In this document: one piece after another, positions 1 to 4,938 of the stretch
How positions within the stretch are numbered: the first letter of the stretch is position 1
How the letters are laid out: each line of letters starts with the position of its first letter
Position numbers and translations under genes: made by a program
Notes under the pieces: model-generated
What the model was told of the DNA's origin: nothing
What the model saw: only the letters and a program-made list of their open reading frames with translations
The model's database searches: none
DNA from: Treponema sp.
GTDB taxonomy: Bacteria; Spirochaetota; Spirochaetia; Treponematales; Breznakiellaceae
NCBI GenBank assembly: GCA_031254385.1
Contig: JAIRUO010000064.1
Span: forward strand, 1 to 6,374
DNA length: 6,374 nucleotides
Direction: 5' to 3'

Positions 1-30
1 CCCGGTGGCTTACCACTTGCCTACGTCCCA
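1..30 (-). tRNA. tRNA-Gln, 5' part only (cut by window edge)
   Basis: Read on the minus strand, the last 30 bases give the 5' third of a tRNA: a seven-base acceptor strand TGGGACG, the two linker bases TA, a D-stem GGC closed by GCC around the loop AAGTGGTAA, base 26 (A), and the start of an anticodon stem CCGGG. The D-loop GG pair and the stem spacing are canonical. A U at position 1 followed by GGG, and the close likeness of the D-arm to bacterial glutamine tRNAs, favour tRNA-Gln. The anticodon lies beyond the window, so the isotype is an inference. It is in the same orientation as spoVG and 124 bases downstream of it. Confidence 0.72.
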
Positions 31-32
31 TT

Positions 33-61
33 GAGGAACGGACATTAATATCGGTTCCCTC
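33..61 (-). repeat. Imperfect palindrome in the tRNA 5' leader
   Basis: Two arms, GAGGAAC (33-39) and GTTCCCTC (54-61), pair with one bulged base. The inner bases GACATTAATATC can nearly continue the pairing. The palindrome ends two bases before the tRNA begins, so in the primary transcript it would form a hairpin at the 5' processing side of the pre-tRNA. It has no T-tract and is not a typical terminator. A role in processing or protein binding is speculation. Confidence 0.4.
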
Positions 62-154
62 GAGCTCCTTCTATGTGTACAATAAAATTAAAAAAAGTTA
101 AAGGCCCCTAGACTGATTGCCCGGGAGTATTTATTCTTCTATGATCTCTAAATT

Positions 155-436
155 CTAAATCTCTAAGGTAGGATCATCGGCTACGCTGCCCATATCATAC
201 TTATCAAGAATTTTTTTCTGTAATTCCACCCGAAATTCAGGATGAATAGGATGGGCCACATCCTTATATTCACCTGCACGGGTTTTCCGGCTTGGCATGG
301 CAATAAATACCCCGCTCTTCCCTTCAATGATCTTAACATTATGAACCACAAAGCAGTCATCAAATGTTACTGTTACATAAGCCTTTAGCTTCTCTTCGCC
401 GGTTACCTTGCGGATACGGATGTCGGTGATCTCCAT
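155..436 (-). CDS. spoVG: SpoVG family nucleic-acid-binding regulator
   Basis: A 93-residue SpoVG protein, the usual length for the compact form of the family. The N-terminus MEITDIRIRK, the strand pair around TVTFDDCFVVHNVKIIEG (22-39) and the signature FIAMPSRKT (44-52), followed by GEYKDVAHPI, are the conserved core. Family members bind DNA and RNA site-specifically and act as global regulators. They were first found in Bacillus sporulation and are also studied in Borrelia, so the name does not imply sporulation here. The C-terminus is an acidic tail after the helix at about 67-80. The ATG is preceded by a good ribosome binding site (AAGGAGA at 443-449, six bases upstream). It lies 44 bases after ispE on the same strand, an ispE-to-spoVG order also seen, with extra genes between, in Firmicutes. 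It is probably co-transcribed with ispE. Confidence 0.96.
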   Translation of the reverse strand: MEITDIRIRKVTGEEKLKAYVTVTFDDCFVVHNVKIIEGKSGVFIAMPSRKTRAGEYKDVAHPIHPEFRVELQKKILDKYDMGSVADDPTLEI

Positions 437-480
437 GGCGCCTCTCCTTCTGCTGGTTCTGGATCAAGGTATAATTACCT

Positions 481-1410
481 CTATTGTAATACCGGAATGG
501 CCAAAGACGCAAGAAAAAACGTCAATTGTGTGAAAATTTGATACCCGTTTAGGGTTTTTAGGCTAATTTCTGCGTTTTCTGCCTCTTTACGGTCCTTAAA
601 TACCCCAAAACAGCAGGAACCAGAGCCAGAAAGCCCTGTAAAGGAAGCACCTAATTTATTAAATTTCTCCAATATGGCCATATATGCAGCAGCGGCGGTG
701 TTATTTTCAGCATTTATTATTGAACTTAAAAAAATCGGCAAAAAATCATTAGAAAAAGGCCAAGTCTTTGGGTTCTCTGCAAGAGCGCGAACCAAAACTT
801 TTTTAGCCAGCCGTTCCTCCGTTCTCTTTTCCCTTTCCTCAAGTGCCCTCGCCTGATCAAGCAATTTGTAAGCATAAGCTGTATCGCTAGAAAATGAAGG
901 CTTTGCCAAAACAACCCACAACCCTTGAGCTGTCTCTATTGGTTCAATAATTTCCCCCCTACCGCTTACCCAAGCTGCTCCTCCACTCAGAAAAAAAGGC
1001 ACATCGCTCCCCAAAACAACGGCCATTTCCAACAGTTCCTCTTTAGAAAAAGCGCTTCCGCTCAGAAAATTAAGCGCCAAAAGGGAAGACGCAGCATCAG
1101 AAGACCCGCCCCCAAGCCCTGCCCCCACAGGAATTCGCTTATATAGATGTATACGAAGCCCCTTGTCAAACCCGGTTTTCTCGCGGAAAAGGGAAACTGC
1201 CCTACAAACCAGATTTTTTTCCTGTGGAATTATTCCCCCGCTCATCTCAAACGACAAGTTCCCATCTTTTCCCACGATCTCGAAGCTAAGTGAATCCGAA
1301 AAGGCCAAAGCCGCAAAGATACTTTCCAGATCATGAAAGCCATCTGGCCTCTTATCGCCCACTTTTAAGTGCAGATTAATCTTACATGGGGCTTCTATTG
1401 TGCATCTCAT
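481..1410 (-). CDS. ispE: 4-diphosphocytidyl-2-C-methyl-D-erythritol kinase
   Basis: IspE phosphorylates the 2-hydroxyl of CDP-methylerythritol with ATP, in the cytosolic MEP (non-mevalonate) pathway to isoprenoid precursors. The 309-residue protein is of GHMP-kinase type. It has the N-terminal substrate segment APCKINLHL with Lys10, the glycine-rich ATP loop PVGAGLGGGSSDAA (94-107), the catalytic aspartate in GSDVPFF (Asp136), and the C-terminal motif GLSGSGSCCFG (259-269). Length is slightly above the roughly 280-300 typical of the family, with a lysine/glutamate-rich stretch at 190-205. The ATG is the only plausible start: it has the family-typical distance to APCKINL, and an in-frame stop lies seven codons upstream. 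No Shine-Dalgarno sequence precedes it. The start codon instead follows a heptamer repeat array, which is unusual. spoVG follows on the same strand. Confidence 0.96.
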   Translation of the reverse strand: MRCTIEAPCKINLHLKVGDKRPDGFHDLESIFAALAFSDSLSFEIVGKDGNLSFEMSGGIIPQEKNLVCRAVSLFREKTGFDKGLRIHLYKRIPVGAGLGGGSSDAASSLLALNFLSGSAFSKEELLEMAVVLGSDVPFFLSGGAAWVSGRGEIIEPIETAQGLWVVLAKPSFSSDTAYAYKLLDQARALEEREKRTEERLAKKVLVRALAENPKTWPFSNDFLPIFLSSIINAENNTAAAAYMAILEKFNKLGASFTGLSGSGSCCFGVFKDRKEAENAEISLKTLNGYQIFTQLTFFLASLAIPVLQ

Positions 1411-1412
1411 CT

Positions 1413-1454
1413 GGTTAGTATGTAGTATTTAGTGGTTAGTAGTTAGTGGTTAGT
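1413..1454 (-). repeat. Six tandem degenerate heptamers at the ispE start
   Basis: On the minus strand six consecutive 7-base units read ACTAACC, ACTAACT, ACTAACC, ACTAAAT, ACTACAT, ACTAACC. The array ends two bases before the ispE ATG. Three units are identical and the others differ at one to three positions. It fills the region where a ribosome binding site would normally sit, and no purine-rich SD is present. Tandem arrays of this size can change copy number by replication slippage, so leader length or promoter spacing could vary between strains. That consequence is inferred. Confidence 0.85.
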
Positions 1455-1472
1455 AAAAAGGTGACTGACACC
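1455..1472 (-). terminator. Small hairpin with T5 tract (possible attenuator)
   Basis: On the minus strand GGTG (1472-1469) and CACC (1463-1460) pair around the five-base loop TCAGT, and the stem is followed by TTTTT (1459-1455). The shape is that of a weak intrinsic terminator, between the putative ispE promoter and the heptamer array. The four-pair stem is short, so efficient termination is doubtful. It could equally be part of a dispersed repeat. Confidence 0.25.
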
Positions 1473-1481
1473 GTTGTAAGC

Positions 1482-1511
1482 TATATTTTCTCTTTGTTGT
1501 ATTTAAATCAA
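1482..1511 (-). promoter_or_regulatory. Candidate ispE-spoVG promoter
   Basis: On the minus strand TTGATT (1511-1506) matches the -35 consensus at four or five positions. It is followed after 18 bases by AATATA (1487-1482), a weak -10. Transcription would begin about 60 bases upstream of the ispE ATG and run through the small hairpin and the heptamer array. Just upstream, GGTAA (1512-1516) and TTACC (1523-1527) form an inverted repeat that could be an operator. The -10 match is poor, so this is tentative. Confidence 0.3.
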
Positions 1512-1531
1512 GGTAAATACTGTTACCATGA

Positions 1532-1685
1532 ATCAGCAAAGAGCCGCCGGAGCGGGGCGCGGGACAGAAAAAACATACTGGAATTCCCTGGCGTCGAACC
1601 TTGGTTCGCGGAGACCTTGGCTCCAGAGCCAGACTCTACAGGGTTTTTTATGGCACGCACCCCGCTCCGGCGGCTCTCTGCTGAT
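1532..1685. mobile_element. 154-bp MITE-like palindromic element
   Basis: Arms 1532-1561 and 1656-1685 are 30-base inverted repeats agreeing at 28 positions. Both begin ATCAGCA at the outer end and share the GC-rich core AGAGCCGCCGGAGCGGGG. They contrast sharply with the AT-rich flanks. The 94-base interior can fold further: AAAAAAC (1568-1574) with GTTTTTT (1643-1649), CCCTG (1586-1590) with CAGGG (1639-1643), and two tight hairpins, CGAACC/GGTTCG (1595-1608) and GGCTC/GAGCC (1619-1630). No transposase or convincing reading frame is inside. Size, terminal repeats and intergenic location fit a miniature inverted-repeat element or a dispersed palindromic repeat. A structured non-coding RNA is an alternative. 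A clear target-site duplication is not visible beyond a trivial AT dinucleotide. Confidence 0.6.
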
Positions 1686-1742
1686 ATATATGCAAATAAT
1701 TTTACCGTGATATTAATTATAGGGGTTGACAGATTCATTTTA

Positions 1743-1812
1743 ATAAAAAAAAATTAAAAAAAGGGCTTGATTATACAAAGTAGTTGACAAATACTTAATC
1801 TGTCCCTTATGT
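1743..1812 (+). promoter_or_regulatory. Sigma-70-type promoter of the acidic-protein gene
   Basis: A perfect -35 TTGACA (1784-1789) is followed after exactly 17 bases by TTATGT (1807-1812), matching four of six -10 positions. A run of A-tracts at about 1743-1762 lies upstream and could act as an UP-like element. Transcription would begin near 1819, about 37 bases before the chosen start codon. This is the strongest promoter-like signal in the window. Confidence 0.6.
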
Positions 1813-1855
1813 TCAAGAGTAACGATAAAATAAAAGTACTTTTATGGAGATTTTT

Positions 1856-2131
1856 ATGATCTTGCAAGAGGCTATGAATGAAGAGGAGCTATCTCTAACG
1901 CCAATAAGCGGTGGCCAGACTGAGGGCTTTCCTTATCCTTTCCTCTTTTTCGATGATGAGAATGAGGATGAAGATATCGACGAAGAAGATAATTTCGACG
2001 ATATGGATGACGATTTTGAAGACGACGATTTTGAAGACGATGACTTTGAAGACGAAGATGATGACTACGAGGATGAGGAAGAAGACTACGACTACGAAGA
2101 TGATGTAGATTACGACGATTTTGATGAGTAG
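1856..2131 (+). CDS. Hypothetical extremely acidic low-complexity protein
   Basis: I do not recognise a family. The protein of 91 residues has a short ordinary N-terminus (about residues 1-32, with a Gly/Pro/Phe-rich end), then a 59-residue tail in which 45 residues are Asp or Glu. Most of the rest are Phe and Tyr, in part spaced five apart (three DDDFE repeats). There is no Lys, Arg, His, Cys or Trp at all, so the pI must be extremely low and the tail is likely disordered. No signal peptide or membrane segment is evident. The ATG at 1856 is preferred because GGAGA (1846-1850) sits five bases upstream. ATGs at 1844 (no SD) and 1874 are alternatives in the same frame. It has its own promoter, is divergent from ispE, and its end overlaps the convergent rsfS. 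DNA mimicry, binding of basic proteins or cation binding are possible but unproven. Confidence 0.7.
   Translation: MILQEAMNEEELSLTPISGGQTEGFPYPFLFFDDENEDEDIDEEDNFDDMDDDFEDDDFEDDDFEDEDDDYEDEEEDYDYEDDVDYDDFDE
2006..2050 (+). repeat. Three tandem 15-bp units inside the acidic gene
   Basis: Units 2006-2020, 2021-2035 and 2036-2050 each encode Asp-Asp-Asp-Phe-Glu and differ from each other only at synonymous third positions (GAT/GAC). The array looks like recent in-frame duplication maintained at protein level. Copy number may differ between strains. Confidence 0.8.
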
Positions 2132-2496
2132 GCAGCATCCTCATAGATAAGGGGAGCCGAACCCCACAACCGTTCCAGTTCAAAGAAGGAACGGAGGCGG
2201 TTTGTCATAAGGTGAATAACTATATTCCCCATATCTATTAGTGCCCATTCGTCGTCTTCTGCATCAGGTCTTCGGGACCGCCGCAGGATTTCCAGGCTGT
2301 TTTCGCGGGCATACTCTTTTATATGCCGCTCAAGCCCGGAAAGATGGGTATTGCTTGTTACCGTGGCAATCACAAAAAAATCTGTCCAAAAATTAAGCTG
2401 GCGCATATCCATCACCACAACAGCCCCGCCGTTGTGATCGTGGAGCAGTTTGCCCAGTTCAACTGCGGTTTCTTCAGTTTGTAACGTATCTTTCAT
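2110..2496 (-). CDS. rsfS: Ribosomal silencing factor RsfS (Iojap/YbeB family)
   Basis: RsfS binds ribosomal protein L14 (uL14) on the large subunit and blocks joining to the 30S subunit, lowering translation in starvation. The 128-residue protein has the family's typical length and signatures: DMRQLNFWTDFFVIATVTSN (30-49), the central WALIDMGNIVIHLMT (84-98; family consensus W-x-L-I-D-x-G-D-V-V-V-H) and the end motif FFELERLW (104-111). The ATG has a purine-rich stretch AAGGGA five bases upstream, inside the end of the preceding gene. Its start overlaps the LCP gene by 23 bases, and it is the last gene of the operon. Its 3' end overlaps the convergent acidic-protein gene by 22 bases, with no room for an intergenic terminator. 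The nadD-yqeK-(lcp)-rsfS order agrees with Firmicutes and Actinobacteria. Confidence 0.95.
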   Translation of the reverse strand: MKDTLQTEETAVELGKLLHDHNGGAVVVMDMRQLNFWTDFFVIATVTSNTHLSGLERHIKEYARENSLEILRRSRRPDAEDDEWALIDMGNIVIHLMTNRLRSFFELERLWGSAPLIYEDAAYSSKSS

Positions 2497-3721
2497 TAAA
2501 GTCCCTTCCCAGTATCAGGGTAAAATCCGCGCGATACTCATAATTCCATATATCCATCTCCAGTTCCGAATCTTCGGGAACTGTATCAAGGCGAATGTTC
2601 CTACAATTAATGATTTCGCCAAAGGCCCTGGCCATGTCATCATATCCAGAACGGTCAATTATCACTGTACTTTGGTAATCGCTGCGATCCGCATTGCCTA
2701 TGGAAATAATGTCATAGCCAAAGCCCCTGAGCAATTCTGCGGTTCTGCCGGCAAGCCCGGTAACCATGGTGCCGTTAAGGACTTCAACGGTAAATACCCT
2801 GTCACTAAAGGATGCATCCGCAGAACGAATCATGCTGTTAAGGGCCTGACGTACATAATCCTTTATTAATTCCCCGTCCCAATACGGTATTATCAGAGTC
2901 TGGCCGGAAACTTCCCGTTGATTGCCTCCGACTGACTGAATATTTATCCTATCGGTATCTATCTGGGTGTATGCCTCAAAAAGCCTGGATCTGGTACGAG
3001 CGTTCATATTCGTCCTAAGCAAAGACTGAAATAATCTGCTGACTTGAGTATTCGCAAGGTTTGCGTTCTGCTCGCCCAGGCGCTTTAACAGGCCCAGAAA
3101 AAAACGCTGTTTTCGAAAAACACTCATATCGCTGCCTTCTTCGGGCAATTCATAAGTGATATAGGTTTTTGCCTTGTCTCCATCCAGCATGGAAATTCCA
3201 GAAGGAAATAGAACGAAAGCTCCCCTATTCTGTAATTCATCTAAAGCAAGAGAGGTATCCGGCCTATAATCCGCATCCACTGCAATGGGGATAAATACCT
3301 GTACCCCCTCCAGCAGATCAGTAATCTTACCCAGATTCTCAAGGCTAAAAATTACATAGTAGTTGATATCTATCCCTAAAAGACTTTTTATTTCGTCCTC
3401 ATAAGAAGAAATCTTTTGCGGATCGTAGAGCGTGTCGATTCTGTCTACCCGGTTGATTCCGCGTATTATAAGACCCAGCGATCCGGGTATATCAAAAATA
3501 GCAGCCCTCATGGTAGGGGGATAATAGAGCAGCACATAAGCGCACAGCGGTTTCCCCTGGTCTTCTATGACAAAGAGCGTATTTATTACCTGATCGCCAG
3601 ACAAAGACTCTTCGATAGGATCCGAGCGAAAGTAGGTTATTACATAAATAATTCCAGCCGCGAGGAACATGACAATAAGAACTAAAAGAAAAATACCAGC
3701 TTTGCCCTTTGTGTTGCTCAT
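2474..3721 (-). CDS. LCP (LytR-CpsA-Psr)-like membrane protein with LytR_C domain
   Basis: A 415-residue protein anchored by one N-terminal transmembrane helix (about 10-30, short basic N-terminus inside), so most of it should be on the outer face of the cytoplasmic membrane. Residues about 45-255 resemble an LCP domain: LLGIDINYYVIFSLENLGKI (114-133), EGVQVFIP (138-145), a LDGDKAKTYITY stretch (179-190) and FRKQRF (202-207). A LytR_C domain follows at about 308-408 (VEVLNGTMVTGLAGRTAELL, then DFTLILGRD). LCP enzymes in Gram-positives attach polymers to peptidoglycan. Here the canonical IPRD is IPGS (78-81) and the upstream SDTIM-type segment is replaced by LCAYV, so catalysis of that kind is doubtful. 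The start overlaps the preceding nadD-yqeK stop (ATGA), with GAGG seven bases upstream. Confidence 0.82.
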   Translation of the reverse strand: MSNTKGKAGIFLLVLIVMFLAAGIIYVITYFRSDPIEESLSGDQVINTLFVIEDQGKPLCAYVLLYYPPTMRAAIFDIPGSLGLIIRGINRVDRIDTLYDPQKISSYEDEIKSLLGIDINYYVIFSLENLGKITDLLEGVQVFIPIAVDADYRPDTSLALDELQNRGAFVLFPSGISMLDGDKAKTYITYELPEEGSDMSVFRKQRFFLGLLKRLGEQNANLANTQVSRLFQSLLRTNMNARTRSRLFEAYTQIDTDRINIQSVGGNQREVSGQTLIIPYWDGELIKDYVRQALNSMIRSADASFSDRVFTVEVLNGTMVTGLAGRTAELLRGFGYDIISIGNADRSDYQSTVIIDRSGYDDMARAFGEIINCRNIRLDTVPEDSELEMDIWNYEYRADFTLILGRDFNERYVTN

Positions 3722-4938
3722 GTTTTTTCCTCTTGCAGACCTGAACTCGATTTATCTTCCATTGCAGAAAGCAGCTTCTTGGTCTCCCCGGAAATTTTCA
3801 TGTACCGGGAGTTTATATGGCTTACAGTATAATCCAATACAGCCTTAAAAAAATCGTCCAAGCCCGCATTTTCTTTTAAGGACCTTAGAGCAGTATCAAT
3901 CCAGTATCTGGAAACTTCAAGTTTGTCGGCTATATATATGATCTTTGCCAGAGGGCCTGTTCCGGTACCACCTGTAACATGGTTCTGAACCGCCTCAATG
4001 ACGGCCTTGTCTTTTATATCATATTGAGTCTGAAGCAGGACTGCCGCGGCCCGCCCGTGAAGAAGAGAAGGTTTTCCCATTTCCAGCTTTGAAATTTCAA
4101 GGCCGTCAGATTTTGCCAGGAACATAATTTCTTCATCATCCATGGACTTGCAAAGATCGTGGGTGATCCCCGCAAAGTACCCCGCATTAGGGTCCAAATT
4201 GTATTGAAGGCAAAGATCCCTGGCCAGCAGCGCGGTGTTTCTGGAATGAAGGAACCGGGAAGGGCTTAAAGTGCGGCGTGCCAGATTTTCAAAAAAGGCA
4301 ATGGTTTCCAGTGAAAAACTTGCCGACTTTTCCGCAGTATTTTCGTGCACCGTTTCATACCCGTATAATTGCCGGTCTTCAATAATGAACCTTGCCCCTT
4401 CCGGAACCAGGCTGCGCCAATTTTCACCATTTTGAATCTTCTCCCTGACCTGCCGGGAAGAAATATCCATAATCTCGTTTTCCAGTTCATGATGAGGAAA
4501 CGGGAACGCCTCAGCAGAAACTGCGTTTTGCGTTTTAGACAGCCGCCGCGCAATGATGATGTCGGTTTCATTCGCAATAGAAGCGGCATCCTTCCATTGG
4601 TAAAAAGTATCAGCCAAATCATCACCCAGTATCAGGCCAGGCTTCCCTTCTGGGAGATAACGCTGCTTTATGTCGGCAATAGTGTCAACAGTATAGGAAA
4701 CGCCAGCCCTGCGTATTTCGCAGTCATCAACCGTGAGCCTATGGTCTCCAGCAATGGAAGCGCAGAGCATATCCAGGCGGTCAGATGGAGATGGCCCTTT
4801 TGCCCCGGCCTTGAACGGGGACTGGAACGCAGGAACAAAGATGACGCGCCCATAGCCGGACGCAAGAACAGCATCCGCCAAAAAAAGATGCCCCAGGTGA
4901 ATAGGATTAAAACTGCCGCCCAATATCGCAATTTTCAT
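3718..4938 (-). CDS. nadD: NadD-YqeK fusion: nicotinate nucleotide adenylyltransferase plus HD-domain hydrolase
   Basis: Two enzymes in one 406-residue chain. Residues 1 to about 195 are NadD, which joins nicotinate mononucleotide and ATP to deamido-NAD plus pyrophosphate. Visible are the nucleotidyltransferase motif GGSFNPIHLGHL (7-18), SYTVDTI (81-87), LGDDLADTFYQWKD (104-117) and the second signature ISSRQVREKI (159-168). Residues about 205-390 are an HD hydrolase like YqeK, reported to cleave diadenosine tetraphosphate symmetrically. Its metal-site residues are present: His231 (LHSRN), His260-Asp261 (THD), His294 (LLHG), His320 (QNHVTGG) and Asp338 (IADKLE). NadD and YqeK are usually separate neighbouring genes; length and motif order show a true fusion with no internal stop. 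The start overlaps the obgE stop (ATGA), with GGAG eight bases upstream. Confidence 0.94.
   Translation of the reverse strand: MKIAILGGSFNPIHLGHLFLADAVLASGYGRVIFVPAFQSPFKAGAKGPSPSDRLDMLCASIAGDHRLTVDDCEIRRAGVSYTVDTIADIKQRYLPEGKPGLILGDDLADTFYQWKDAASIANETDIIIARRLSKTQNAVSAEAFPFPHHELENEIMDISSRQVREKIQNGENWRSLVPEGARFIIEDRQLYGYETVHENTAEKSASFSLETIAFFENLARRTLSPSRFLHSRNTALLARDLCLQYNLDPNAGYFAGITHDLCKSMDDEEIMFLAKSDGLEISKLEMGKPSLLHGRAAAVLLQTQYDIKDKAVIEAVQNHVTGGTGTGPLAKIIYIADKLEVSRYWIDTALRSLKENAGLDDFFKAVLDYTVSHINSRYMKISGETKKLLSAMEDKSSSGLQEEKT

Noticed and set aside
1..45. Short frame starting ATGTCCGTTCC on the minus strand
   Set aside because: It would encode only 11 residues and runs through the tRNA 5' end, which is the better explanation.
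72..130. Terminator or promoter between spoVG and the tRNA
   Set aside because: There is a T-rich run on the minus strand, but only three- or four-pair stems precede it, and the possible -35/-10 pair (TTTAAC, TACACA) matches the consensus poorly.
467..480. AGGTA/TACCT palindrome between ispE and spoVG
   Set aside because: Too short and AT-rich to separate from chance, and no matching -35 element was found for a spoVG promoter there.
674..1146. Plus-strand open frames opposite ispE (674-856 and 925-1146)
   Set aside because: They lie antisense to a well-supported ispE, show no family motif and have no ribosome binding site or promoter of note.
1726..1754. A second TTGACA at 1726-1731 as a promoter
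   Set aside because: At 16-18 bases downstream there is only poly-A, with no acceptable -10 element.
1446..1757. Open frames on both strands through the palindromic element
   Set aside because: They arise because the GC-rich inverted repeat reads open on both strands. The translated arms mirror each other and show no protein family, and there is no good start site.
2151..2165. GGGG/CCCC hairpin just past the acidic gene as a terminator
   Set aside because: The stem is four pairs, lies inside rsfS and has no following T-tract on either strand.
2450..2869. Plus-strand frame opposite the LCP gene end
   Set aside because: No motif, no ribosome binding site, and fully antisense to the conserved LytR_C coding region.
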